A stretch of 34,216 nucleotides of DNA from Alphaproteobacteria bacterium (GTDB lineage: Bacteria > Pseudomonadota > Alphaproteobacteria > DSM-16000 > Inquilinaceae): NCBI GenBank assembly GCA_028281985.1, contig JANQIU010000043.1, positions 1 to 34,216 on the forward strand, given 5' to 3'. Position numbers and translations under genes: made by a program. Positions 11,028-21,472 of this stretch are shown in pieces (the first letter of the stretch is position 1; the number at the start of each line of letters is the position of its first letter). Under the pieces are notes generated by a model, which was not told where the DNA came from, did no database searches, and was given only the letters and a program-made list of their open reading frames with translations.

Positions 11028-11119
11028 TCTCGCGGAGTGCCGCATCGAATTCGCTTTCGGATCCGTCCAGTTTGCCGAATAGTACAACGGAGACGTGTAG
11101 ACGGATGGGGGAACAGTCC

Positions 11120-11581
11120 ATGGCGGATACAGCCGATACCCTTGTCGTACCCACCATACACGGCGACTACGAAGTCGATCGAAGCCGCCTGATCGACATG
11201 CCGTCAGGCCTGATCGGCTATGACGAGGCGCAGACATTTGCGTTGGTCGACCTCCAGGGGACGGGCAAGCAAGCGTTCAAATGGTTCCAATGCGTCGAAC
11301 ATCGCGAATTGGGCTTCTACGTTCTGCCGGCTGCGGTCCAGGACCAGGACTACATCGGGGCGGGTTTCGGAGATTTGGCCAAGGCGGCTCAGGACTCCGG
11401 GCTTGCGTTGAACGCGGTCACCATCCTGCTCGTGATCAAGATCCTCTCCGATGGGCAGGAGGGCGCAAGCCTGGACGCCAATCTGAAAGCGCCCATCCTT
11501 GTCGACATGGACAAGCTGGTCGCTACCCAGGTTCAGACGTCGGACGATTACGCGGGAAGCTTCCTGATCGGCAGCCAGTAG
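11120..11581 (+). CDS. fliW: FliW-family protein
   Basis: DMPSGLIGYDEAQTFALVDL, FKWFQCVEHRELGFYVLP, SLDANLKAPILVDMDKLVATQV; matches FliW organisation as remembered. Alternative ATG at 11105. Confidence 0.78.
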   Translation: MADTADTLVVPTIHGDYEVDRSRLIDMPSGLIGYDEAQTFALVDLQGTGKQAFKWFQCVEHRELGFYVLPAAVQDQDYIGAGFGDLAKAAQDSGLALNAVTILLVIKILSDGQEGASLDANLKAPILVDMDKLVATQVQTSDDYAGSFLIGSQ

Positions 11582-11654
11582 CGGGTCCCAGGGGCGAGCC
11601 ATCCGATCCCAGCCCGGGCCCGGCAAACGACATCCAGACGGAGGGCCGTACCCG

Positions 11655-11996
11655 ATGCCCCATGTTCTGCGTGACGCCAATGGTGACATCATCGCCGTGG
11701 TCGAACGCGAATGCCCGGGACCGACGGAGGAAGTACCGGCGGATCACCCCGACTTCCTGGCCTTTGTCGGCCGCAGCGCCGAAGACGGCGAAGGCAATCA
11801 CGAGGCGTTCTCGCGCGCCGACCTGGACTTCATTCGAGTGCTGGAGGATCTGATCGGCGCCCTGATCACCAAGGGCCATCTGTCCCTCAACGATCTGCCC
11901 GCCGAAGCCCAGCGCAAGCTGCTGAACCGCAACGCGATGCGGGCCCGCATCACCTCCTATGAACTGGGCGATGAGGATGCGGATTTCCTTGTCTGA
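11655..11996 (+). CDS. Conserved small protein (type often labelled tryptophan synthase subunit beta-like)
   Basis: DLDFIRVLEDLIGALITKGHLSLNDLPAEAQRKLLNRNAMR. Confidence 0.78.
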   Translation: MPHVLRDANGDIIAVVERECPGPTEEVPADHPDFLAFVGRSAEDGEGNHEAFSRADLDFIRVLEDLIGALITKGHLSLNDLPAEAQRKLLNRNAMRARITSYELGDEDADFLV

Positions 11997-12074
11997 AGCG
12001 TTCGCCGGCCAGCCCGATGCGTTGCTGTCAGCCTTGTTGACGGTCACCGAACGGCTTAGCCTGCGCCGCGGTGT

Positions 12075-12150
12075 GCCGGCGTAGCTCAACTGGTAGAGCA
12101 GGCGCCTTGTAAGCGTCAGGTTGCGGGTTCAAGTCCTGCCGCCGGCACCA
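12075..12150 (+). tRNA. tRNA-Thr (TGT)
   Basis: GCCGGCG/CGCCGGC acceptor, GTAGCTCAACTGGTAGAGC D arm, anticodon loop CTTGTAA, GGGTTCAAGTCC T arm, encoded CCA. Confidence 0.96.
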
Positions 12151-12333
12151 GAAGAAAGGCCGCGCGCGTTCCCGCAATAGGCGGATCCCTTGTTTGGCCG
12201 TTCAGCGAACCCTCGCCCGGTTTGCCAACACCCGACCCCCGACATACTTTTGTTCATCTGGCCGGCACACCCGCTACGCTTCGGGTCCGCCGTGCGCAGC
12301 CCAACAAGAACAGGGACAAGGGAGATCATCAGA

Positions 12334-13380
12334 ATGCGCCTGCACCGCTTCACCCGTCGATACGCGAGTGCCTTCGCGGCAGCCGCCCTGTCGACCGGCT
12401 TGGTCATGGCACCGCAAGGATCGGCAGCCCAGGACGAGCGGGACTACCTTCTGGCGACCGCGAGCACCGGCGGCACCTACTATCCGGTGGGCGTTGCCCT
12501 GGCCACGCTGGTCAAAGTGCGCCTGCAACCGACCGAGGGCATCAATCTCTCGGCGATCAACTCCGCCGGTTCCGGGGAGAATGTGAAGCTGCTGCGGGAG
12601 GACGAGGCCCAGTTCGCCATCCTGCAGGGCCTCTACGGCTATTTCGCCTGGAATGGCGTCGGCCCCGTCGAACCGGACGGGCCGCAGGAGAACCTCCGCG
12701 CCGTCACCATGCTCTGGCCGAATGTGGAGCATTTCGTTCTGCACAACGACTATGTCGAGACCGGCACGATCGCCGACCTGATGACGGCCCAGGGCGAAGC
12801 GGCCTCCATGGGCCGGCGCAATTCGGGAACGATCGGGTCCAATACCGTGCTGCTGGGGCATCTCGGCATCGACGATATCGAAGCGGCGTTCGACCTTGTC
12901 TATCTCGGATACAACCCGTCGGCCGACGCCCTGCAGAATCGCCAGATCGTGGCGATGAGCACCCCGGCCGGGGACCCGGTCGCGGCCGTCACCCGGGCCT
13001 TCGCTGCCATGGGTGAAGACATCACGCTGCTGCAGTTCGACGACGAACAGGCGGCGCAGGCCGATGGCGGTTTTGGGCTGTGGACCTCCTACACGGTTCC
13101 CGCGGGCACTTATCCAGGACTGGACGAAGACACCCAGACCATTGCCCAGCCGAACTTCCTGGCGGTACGTGCCGACCTCGACGAGGAGGCGGTCTACCTG
13201 ATCACCAAGACGATCTACGAGAACCTCGGCTTCCTTCAGGGCATTCACCCGGTCACCAACGCCATGAGCCTGGACAGCGCGCTGGCCGGTCTGCCCATGC
13301 CCCTGCATCCCGGCGCCCTGCGGTACTACGAGGAAGTCGGCCTGGACATCCCCGACGCGTTGCGTTCGGCAGCCGACTAA
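12334..13380 (+). CDS. TAXI-family TRAP transporter solute-binding protein
   Basis: Signal peptide, then LLATASTGGTYYPVGVALATLV and NSAGSGENVKLLREDEAQFAILQ. Confidence 0.93.
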   Translation: MRLHRFTRRYASAFAAAALSTGLVMAPQGSAAQDERDYLLATASTGGTYYPVGVALATLVKVRLQPTEGINLSAINSAGSGENVKLLREDEAQFAILQGLYGYFAWNGVGPVEPDGPQENLRAVTMLWPNVEHFVLHNDYVETGTIADLMTAQGEAASMGRRNSGTIGSNTVLLGHLGIDDIEAAFDLVYLGYNPSADALQNRQIVAMSTPAGDPVAAVTRAFAAMGEDITLLQFDDEQAAQADGGFGLWTSYTVPAGTYPGLDEDTQTIAQPNFLAVRADLDEEAVYLITKTIYENLGFLQGIHPVTNAMSLDSALAGLPMPLHPGALRYYEEVGLDIPDALRSAAD

Positions 13381-13397
13381 CCGGTCGCGTCGACCCA

Positions 13398-13434
13398 TCG
13401 GCAGGCGGCGCGGCTCCGGCCCGCCGCCTGCCGA
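13398..13434. promoter_or_regulatory. Strong intercistronic stem-loop between TRAP binding protein and permease
   Basis: TCGGCAGGCGGCG (13398-13410) and CGCCGCCTGCCGA (13422-13434), perfect 13-bp complement, 11-nt loop, no U-tract. Confidence 0.8.
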
Positions 13435-13455
13435 AACGACGCGTCTCCTTTGCCC

Positions 13456-15609
13456 ATGGCGAGCCCCCCCGCCGTGCCGCCGCGCCCGGATCGACCGGTC
13501 AACGACCGGGAGATCGAACTGGGCGAGGTTCGCACCTACACCCGCCCGTTGTCCGGTCCACTCGGTTGGTTCGTGATCGCGCTCGGCGTGCCGATCGCCC
13601 TGGTCCACATCTACTTCAACGTCGTGGCCCTGTGGCCGCCTTTGCTGCAGCACGCGGTGCATTTCGCCGGCTTCGCGGTGCTATGCGCGGTGATCTATCC
13701 GGTTTCCACCCGCATTGCCGCCCGGCGTCCGATGCTGACCCTGGCCGCCGATCTGGCCATCGGCCTGGGAGCCGCTTTCTGCGCCCTCTACCTGGTGTTG
13801 TCGGAGGAACGGATCTTCGCCCAGGGGCAGGTCCTCAACACCTTCGACCAGATCTGCGCCGTCCTGCTGATATTGGTGGCCATCGATTTTACCCGCCGGA
13901 CCACCGGCTGGGTCATTCCGATCATCATCGTGGTGTCGCTCAGCTACATCTGGTGGCTGGGGCCGCTTCTGGGCGGCGTGTTCCAGTTTCGCGGCTTGAG
14001 CCTGGAAGCGGTCCTGTTTCGCAACGTGTTCAACGACGAAGGGATGTTCGGCATCATCGCCCGCATCTCGTCGACCTTCGTGTTCATGTTCATCCTGTTC
14101 GGCGCTTTCCTGATCCGGTCCGGCGCCGGCGACTTCATCGTCGATCTCGGCCGCGCGCTGGCCGGGCGCCTGGTCGGCGGACCGGGATTGGTCGCCGTCT
14201 TCGCCTCGGCACTGACCGGCACCATCTCCGGGTCCGCCGTCGCCAACACCGCCTCGACCGGGGTGATCACCATTCCGCTGATGAAGCGGTCGGGCTTTCC
14301 GCGCCCGTTTGCCGGGGCGGTCGAAGCCGCCGCATCGACCGGCGGCCAGCTCATGCCGCCGATCATGGGGGCCGGCGCCTTCGTCATGGCGACCTACACC
14401 CAGATCCCATACACGACGATCGTCGCCGTCAGCATCCTGCCGGCCCTGCTCTACTTCCTGACGGTCGGTTTCTTCGTCCGTATCGAAGCCAAGCGGCACA
14501 AGATCGGCGGCATCGAGGGCGAGCCGGTACCGCGCCTGATCGATGTCCTGAAGCGCGGCGGGCCAGTGTTCCTGCTGCCGCTGGGTGCGCTGATCGGCAT
14601 GCTGGTGGCCGGGTTCACGCCGACCTTCGCGGCCGGCTACGCCATCCTGGCGGTCATCGCCGCCTCGTGGCTGACGCGCAAACCGATGGGTCCGAAGGCG
14701 ATCATCGAAGCGATGGTCCTGGGCGCTCGAAACATGGTGATGACGGCCATCCTGCTGGTCACCGTGGGGATCATCGTCAACTCCATCGCCACCTCCGGCA
14801 TCGGCAACATGTTCTCGCTGCTGGTCACCGAGTGGTCTGGCGGCCACCTGCTGATCGCCATGGTGCTGGTCGCGCTGGCGTCGCTGGTGCTGGGCATGGG
14901 GTTGCCGGTGACCGCCGCCTATATCGTCCTAGTGGCGCTGAGCGCACCGGCCCTGCAGCAACTCATCGCCGAAGCCCACCTGCTCGAAGCGCTGATCGAC
15001 GGCACGGTGCCGCAGGCAGCCCAGGCAACCTTCATGCTGGTCGATCCGGATGCGTTGACCCGGCTTGCCGCACCGATGGACGCCGCGGCGGCCGAAGCGC
15101 TCCTGGAGGGCCTGCCCCCGGATCTGTTGCCGATCGTCCAGGATCAGGTCCTGTCGGCCGAAACGCTGACCCTCGCCCTGCTGTCGGCCCATCTGATCAT
15201 CTTCTGGCTGTCCCAGGACAGCAACGTGACGCCGCCGGTCTGCCTGACCGCATTCACCGCCGCCGCGATCGCCGGGTCGCGCCCGATGGCCACGGGGTTT
15301 CAGTCCTGGAAGATCGCCAAGGGTCTGTATTTGGTGCCCCTGCTGTTCGCCTACACGAACTTTATCGGCGGGCCCATCCTGGATGTTTTGCAGATCTTCC
15401 TGTTCGCCGTTTTCGGGCTCTACGCCTTCAGTGCCGCCCTGCAGGGATATCTCGAATCGCCCATCGGATGGGGCACGCGCGCCGTGTTGCTGGCCAGCGC
15501 TGCCGCCCTGCTCTGGCCGTCCGCCGTGATCCTGCACCTTGCGGGACTGACTGTATTTCTTGCGGTATTTGTTTTGAGCCGACGGGGGGCCGCGGTGATC
15601 CGATTCTAG
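13456..15609 (+). CDS. TRAP transporter fused permease
   Basis: About 718 aa polytopic protein; GTISGSAVANTASTGVITIPLMKRSGFPRPFAGAVEAAASTGGQLMPPIMGAGAF; ATG start chosen over TTG at 13450. Confidence 0.95.
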   Translation: MASPPAVPPRPDRPVNDREIELGEVRTYTRPLSGPLGWFVIALGVPIALVHIYFNVVALWPPLLQHAVHFAGFAVLCAVIYPVSTRIAARRPMLTLAADLAIGLGAAFCALYLVLSEERIFAQGQVLNTFDQICAVLLILVAIDFTRRTTGWVIPIIIVVSLSYIWWLGPLLGGVFQFRGLSLEAVLFRNVFNDEGMFGIIARISSTFVFMFILFGAFLIRSGAGDFIVDLGRALAGRLVGGPGLVAVFASALTGTISGSAVANTASTGVITIPLMKRSGFPRPFAGAVEAAASTGGQLMPPIMGAGAFVMATYTQIPYTTIVAVSILPALLYFLTVGFFVRIEAKRHKIGGIEGEPVPRLIDVLKRGGPVFLLPLGALIGMLVAGFTPTFAAGYAILAVIAASWLTRKPMGPKAIIEAMVLGARNMVMTAILLVTVGIIVNSIATSGIGNMFSLLVTEWSGGHLLIAMVLVALASLVLGMGLPVTAAYIVLVALSAPALQQLIAEAHLLEALIDGTVPQAAQATFMLVDPDALTRLAAPMDAAAAEALLEGLPPDLLPIVQDQVLSAETLTLALLSAHLIIFWLSQDSNVTPPVCLTAFTAAAIAGSRPMATGFQSWKIAKGLYLVPLLFAYTNFIGGPILDVLQIFLFAVFGLYAFSAALQGYLESPIGWGTRAVLLASAAALLWPSAVILHLAGLTVFLAVFVLSRRGAAVIRF

Positions 15610-15662
15610 TTCGTCAACGCCCTTGAGCGTTTGGTAACCATGATTTAAGCACCGACGTATAG

Positions 15663-16772
<1,110 letters not shown>

Positions 16773-16891
16773 TCTTCTAAGTGTGATAACAGTATTCAAG
16801 GAGTGATTCTGTTGATGTGGTCTCCGATGTGGACCCATCGCTTGCCCGATGTCCGAATGCCGGGGCATTCGTGGTCACAGGGAGAGCTTTC

Positions 16892-17767
16892 GTGAGGCAG
16901 CGAGGTAGACCGATGGCGCGGGTGGCGGTGCTGCGAGCACTGGCCAGTCGCTTCTCCTTCGGGATCCTGCTGACCGGTGCCGTTGCCCTGATGCTTCTCG
17001 GCAAGTTCGATGCCGTGGTGATGGACAGTATTCGCGCGCGGTTCACCGATGCGGTCGCGCCGATTCTGGACGGCATGTCGCGCCCGGCCGCCACGGTGTC
17101 CGATATGGTGGACGAGGTCCGTAGCCTGGGCGATCTGCGGGCGGAAAACGCCGCGCTGCGCGTCGAGAACGAAGCCCTGCTGGAGTACCGGGCCATTGCC
17201 CACGCCCTGATCGAAGAGAACCGGCAGCTTTCTTCGCTGCTGAACTATGTTCCGGCGGCGCCGCACACGTTCGTCACCGCCCGGGTCGTTGGCGACAATT
17301 CCGGCGCCTTCGTGCGCAGCCTGGCGATCAACATGGGCGGTGAGAACGGGATTCGCGACGGGCTGCCGGCCATGGGGGCTAGCGGCCTGGTCGGGCGAAC
17401 GGTGCAAACCGGTGACCGCTCCGGTCGCATCCTACTGATTACCGACCTGAATGCCCGCATTCCGGTCCTGCTGGAGGACCAGCGGTGGCGCGCCATCCTT
17501 GGCGGCGACAACACCGGTCAGCCGGAGCTGCTGCACCTCGTTCCCGAGGCAGAAGTCAGGATCGGCGACCGGGTGATCACCTCCGGCCATGGGGGTATGT
17601 TCCCGCCCGGCCTGCCGGTCGGCCGGGTGACCTCGGTCGTCGAAGGCACGGTCCGGGTCGAGCCGTTCGAGGATCTGAGCCGGATGGAGTTCGTGCGCAT
17701 TTACGACTTCGTGCCCTATCGGGATGATGCCATGTTGCGGGCGCCGAGCGGGTACTTCGTGGAATAG
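16892..17767 (+). CDS. mreC: Rod shape-determining protein MreC
   Basis: N-terminal TM, coiled coil, beta-domain VTARVVGDNSGAFVRSLAINMGGENGIRDGLPAMGASGLVGRTVQTGDRSGRILLITDLNARIPV; start may be GTG 16892 or ATG 16913. Confidence 0.93.
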   Translation: MRQRGRPMARVAVLRALASRFSFGILLTGAVALMLLGKFDAVVMDSIRARFTDAVAPILDGMSRPAATVSDMVDEVRSLGDLRAENAALRVENEALLEYRAIAHALIEENRQLSSLLNYVPAAPHTFVTARVVGDNSGAFVRSLAINMGGENGIRDGLPAMGASGLVGRTVQTGDRSGRILLITDLNARIPVLLEDQRWRAILGGDNTGQPELLHLVPEAEVRIGDRVITSGHGGMFPPGLPVGRVTSVVEGTVRVEPFEDLSRMEFVRIYDFVPYRDDAMLRAPSGYFVE

Positions 17768-17782
17768 GGCCGCGCGCGGGGT

Positions 17783-18298
17783 ATGGAGTTAGGGCAAAGG
17801 ATACAGAGCTTCGGCCGCGTTGCCGCACCGACGGCGACGACGCTGTTCATCGCCCTGGTGTCGGTGGTTCCGTTCGGCATCCCGGGCTATGGCGCCGTGG
17901 CGCCGTCACTGCCCCTGATCGCGCTCTACTACTGGGCCGTCCATCGCCCGGATTTGCAGCCGTACAGCGTGTGCTTCGGTGTCGGCCTGTTCTACGACGT
18001 GTTGATCGGATCGCCGCTTGGGATCCACGCCTTCGTCTTCCTGGTCTGTCAGTGGCTGGTCATCGGCCAGCGCCGTTTCGTGGCCGGCAAGTCCTTCGTG
18101 ATCCTCTGGTGGGGATTCGTCATCGTGGCGGCCCTGGCCGCGATACTGGAATGGGCGGCCTACAGTGCCGCGCTGGCGCATCCGATGCCGCTGGAGCCGG
18201 TCGCCTTTCGCGCGCTGATGTTGGCGGCGATGTTTCCGCTGCTCGGGTGGGGACTGGTCCAGGTGCACCGCGGCATAGTGCATCAGGAAGACGGCTGA
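17783..18298 (+). CDS. mreD: Rod shape-determining protein MreD
   Basis: Polytopic about 171 aa, syntenic between mreC and mrdA; FGVGLFYDVLIGSPLGIHAFVFL. Confidence 0.9.
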   Translation: MELGQRIQSFGRVAAPTATTLFIALVSVVPFGIPGYGAVAPSLPLIALYYWAVHRPDLQPYSVCFGVGLFYDVLIGSPLGIHAFVFLVCQWLVIGQRRFVAGKSFVILWWGFVIVAALAAILEWAAYSAALAHPMPLEPVAFRALMLAAMFPLLGWGLVQVHRGIVHQEDG

Positions 18299-20154
18299 TG
18301 GACCGGGACACCGACCGCTACCGCAACCTGACCCGGCGGGCGCTGGTTCTCGGCGGATTCAAGCTGGCGCTGATCGGCACGCTCGGCGCGCGCATGTACC
18401 ATCTGCAGGTGCGCGAGGCCGAACGGTACCAGCGTCTGGCCGAAGAGAACCGGATCAACATGCGGCTGCTGCCACCCTCCCGCGGGTTGATCCTGGATCG
18501 GTTTGGCGTGCCGCTGGCGGAAAACCGGCAGAACTTCCGGGTGGTCCTGGTCCCGGAGGAGGCCGGCGAAGTCGAGGGAACGCTCGACCACCTGGCCCGG
18601 GTGGTGCCGATTCCGGAAGCCGACCGCCGGCGGGTCCTGCGCGACGCCGCGCGGTTGCCCGGCTTCATGCCGATCATGGTGCGCGACACCCTGGACTGGG
18701 ATCACGTCTCCCGGCTTGAAGTGAACGCGCCGGAATTGCCGGGCCTGTCGATCGATGTCGGCGAGTTGCGCCATTATCCGTTCGACGAGGCCACGGCCCA
18801 TGTTCTGGGCTATGTCGGCGCGGTCACCGAGGAAGAGCTGAACGGCGATCCGGTTCTGACGCTTCCAGGATTCCGCATCGGCAAGACCGGCGCGGAGTAC
18901 CAGCATGAGGGCGACCTGCGCGGGGCCGCCGGGGCCAGCCAGGTCGAAGTCAATGCGTATGGCCGCGTCATCCGGGAGCTGAGCCGCGACGACGGCACGC
19001 CGGGCAAGGACGTACGCATGGCCCTGGATATCGGGCTCCAGGAGTACGTCCAGGAACGGCTGAAGACCGAGCGCAGCGCGTCCGCCGCCATCATGGACAT
19101 CCACCGCGGCGACGTGTTCGCCCTGGCCTCTCACCCCTCATTCGACCCCAACCTGTTCACCACCGGGATCAGCAGCGCCACGTGGCGGTCGTTGCTGAAC
19201 GATCCGTACGCGCCATTGACCAACAAGGTGATCGCCGGACAGTACGCCCCCGGCTCTACCTTCAAGATGCTGGTCTGTCTGGCGGCCTTGGAAGACGGCC
19301 GGATCAACGAGAACCATACCGTCTGGTGCCCCGGGCATATGACGCTGGGCAACCACCGGTTCCATTGCTGGAAGCGCGGCGGGCATGGCTGGCTCGATAT
19401 GATCCAGTCGATCTCGCAATCCTGCGACGTGTTCTTCTACGACGTCGCCCGGCGCATCGGCGTCGACAAGATCGCCGAGATGGCCAACCGCCTGGGGCTT
19501 GGGTCAACCGTGGGGTTGGACCTGCCCGGCGAGCAACCCGGCCTGATCCCGACGCGCCAATGGAAAAGCGACAATCTGGGACAGCCCTGGCAGCAGGGCG
19601 AAACGCTGGTGGCGGCCATCGGCCAAGGCTACGTGCTGGCGACGCCGCTGCAGCTCTGCGTCATGCAGGCGCGCATGGTCAATGGCGGCAAGGCCGTCGT
19701 CCCGCGCCTGACCTATCCTGCCGACGAAGGCTTCCCCGAATGGCCGGATATCGGGGTCTCCGAACACGCCCTGCAGGTGATCTTCGACGGCATGCAGGCC
19801 GTCACGACGACCGGGACCGCCCGTAACTTCCAGATCCCGGAAGAAGGCCTGGAGATGGGCGGCAAGACCGGGACCAGCCAGGTCCGCCGCATCACCATGG
19901 CCGAACGCGCCACGGGCGTTATTCGCCAGCAGGACCGCCCCTGGCGCGACCGGCACCACGGTCTGTTCGTCGGCTTCGCGCCGCTGCACGCCCCGCGCTA
20001 CGCCTGCGCCGTGGTGGTGGAACACGGGGGCAGTTCGGCCGTCGCCGCACCGATCGCCCGGGACATCCTGCACGAAACCCAGCGCCGGAACCCGGCAGTG
20101 CCGATGGTGCCGCGTCCGCTGGCCACGGCTGATCCCGGCCCCATCGCCGGTTGA
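18298..20154 (+). CDS. mrdA: Penicillin-binding protein 2 (MrdA)
   Basis: RGLILDRFGVPLAENR, PGSTFKMLV (SxxK), SQSCDVFF (SxN-like), GKTGTSQ (KTG); ATG overlaps the mreD stop. Confidence 0.96.
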   Translation: MDRDTDRYRNLTRRALVLGGFKLALIGTLGARMYHLQVREAERYQRLAEENRINMRLLPPSRGLILDRFGVPLAENRQNFRVVLVPEEAGEVEGTLDHLARVVPIPEADRRRVLRDAARLPGFMPIMVRDTLDWDHVSRLEVNAPELPGLSIDVGELRHYPFDEATAHVLGYVGAVTEEELNGDPVLTLPGFRIGKTGAEYQHEGDLRGAAGASQVEVNAYGRVIRELSRDDGTPGKDVRMALDIGLQEYVQERLKTERSASAAIMDIHRGDVFALASHPSFDPNLFTTGISSATWRSLLNDPYAPLTNKVIAGQYAPGSTFKMLVCLAALEDGRINENHTVWCPGHMTLGNHRFHCWKRGGHGWLDMIQSISQSCDVFFYDVARRIGVDKIAEMANRLGLGSTVGLDLPGEQPGLIPTRQWKSDNLGQPWQQGETLVAAIGQGYVLATPLQLCVMQARMVNGGKAVVPRLTYPADEGFPEWPDIGVSEHALQVIFDGMQAVTTTGTARNFQIPEEGLEMGGKTGTSQVRRITMAERATGVIRQQDRPWRDRHHGLFVGFAPLHAPRYACAVVVEHGGSSAVAAPIARDILHETQRRNPAVPMVPRPLATADPGPIAG

Positions 20155-21317
20155 CGGCTCCAGCAGCGATGTACGGACAACTCACCTCCGACCAGCCCAG
20201 CATGACGCTGGGCGAGAAGATCATTCAGCTGAACTGGCTGTTGGTGCTGCTGATCTGCGCCATCGCCGGGGTCGGCTTCGCGATGCTGTATTCGGCCGCC
20301 AACGGCAACATGGACCCCTGGGCGTCGCGGCAGATGATCCGTTTCGGCATGGGCATGGTGGCCCTGTTCGTGGCGGCGTTGATCGATATCCGCATTTGGA
20401 TGCGCCTGGCCTATCCGATGTACGGCGGCGCCATGCTGCTGCTCGTCGCCGTGGAGGTCATGGGCGAGATCGGTATGGGCGCCCAGCGCTGGATCAATCT
20501 CGGCATCATCCAGTTGCAGCCGTCGGAGTTGATGAAGATCGCCATGGTGCTGGCCCTGGCCCGCTATTTCCATGGACCGACCCTGGAGGCGGTGGGCCGC
20601 CCGACGCGATTGATCATCCCGCTTGCCCTGGTCCTGATGCCGGTGGCGCTGGTGCTGAAGCAGCCGGATCTCGGCACGGCGCTGATGCTGATGATGGTCG
20701 GTGGCGCGGTCTTCTTCTGTGTCGGCGTCCGCCTGTGGAAGTTCGCCGTCATCATCGCGGGCGGGCTGGGTGCAATCCCCGTGATCTGGCAGTTCCTGCA
20801 CGAGTACCAGCGCGAGCGCATCCTGACCTTCATCACGCCGGAGCGGGATCCGCTGGGGGCCGGCTATCACATCCTGCAATCGAAGATCGCCCTGGGCTCG
20901 GGCGGGCTCTTCGGCAAGGGGTTCCTGAACGGCACCCAGGCGCATTTGAACTTCCTGCCCGAACGGCAAACCGACTTCATCTTCACCATGCTGGCCGAGG
21001 AGTTCGGGCTTGTCGGCGGCCTGACCCTGCTGGTGCTCTACACTCTGGTGTTGATCTACGGCACGGTCATCGGCCTGCGCAGCCGCAACCATTTCGGGCG
21101 TATCCTGGCGCTGGGGCTCACCACCAACCTGTTCCTCTACGTCTTCATCAACGTCGCCATGGTCATGGGCCTGCTGCCGGTGGTCGGCGTCCCCTTGCCG
21201 CTCATTTCCTACGGCGGCACGGCAATGCTGACGGTGATGTTCGGCTTCGGCCTCATCATTTCCGTCTACGTCCACCGCGACACGCGCATATCGCGCCGCG
21301 GCGTCGAAGACTTCTGA
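20151..21317 (+). CDS. rodA: Rod shape-determining protein RodA (MrdB)
   Basis: SEDS features: LGIIQLQPSELMKIAMVLALARYF, KQPDLGTALMLMMVGG, LPERQTDFIFTMLAEEFGLVGG; overlaps mrdA by 4 nt (TTG start) or starts at ATG 20169. Confidence 0.96.
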   Translation: MTAPAAMYGQLTSDQPSMTLGEKIIQLNWLLVLLICAIAGVGFAMLYSAANGNMDPWASRQMIRFGMGMVALFVAALIDIRIWMRLAYPMYGGAMLLLVAVEVMGEIGMGAQRWINLGIIQLQPSELMKIAMVLALARYFHGPTLEAVGRPTRLIIPLALVLMPVALVLKQPDLGTALMLMMVGGAVFFCVGVRLWKFAVIIAGGLGAIPVIWQFLHEYQRERILTFITPERDPLGAGYHILQSKIALGSGGLFGKGFLNGTQAHLNFLPERQTDFIFTMLAEEFGLVGGLTLLVLYTLVLIYGTVIGLRSRNHFGRILALGLTTNLFLYVFINVAMVMGLLPVVGVPLPLISYGGTAMLTVMFGFGLIISVYVHRDTRISRRGVEDF

Positions 21318-21472
21318 TCGCACCGGACCGGCTATCGGACCTACACGGATTGGATTTAGAGGGCCGCCGTTCCCCAACACAGGATCACCGGCGGATACCA
21401 TTAAGAATTGTATCAAATTCATATGGCACCATCCCTGTTGGCACCGATGCGGAATCAGGGATCAACCGACGG

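Noticed and set aside
12274-13662. 462-aa minus-strand ORF
   Set aside because: Antisense to the TAXI binding protein, with low-complexity off-frame composition.
13080-15626. 848-aa plus-strand ORF overlapping the TRAP permease
   Set aside because: Shadow frame of the permease gene; Arg/Gly/Pro/His-rich composition typical of off-frame translation in high-GC DNA.
17971-18297. N-terminal extension of the mrdA ORF
   Set aside because: Overlaps mreD in another frame; the real mrdA start is the ATG overlapping the mreD stop at 18298.
19998-21422. 474-aa minus-strand ORF
   Set aside because: Antisense to rodA; His/Gln/Asp-rich shadow composition.
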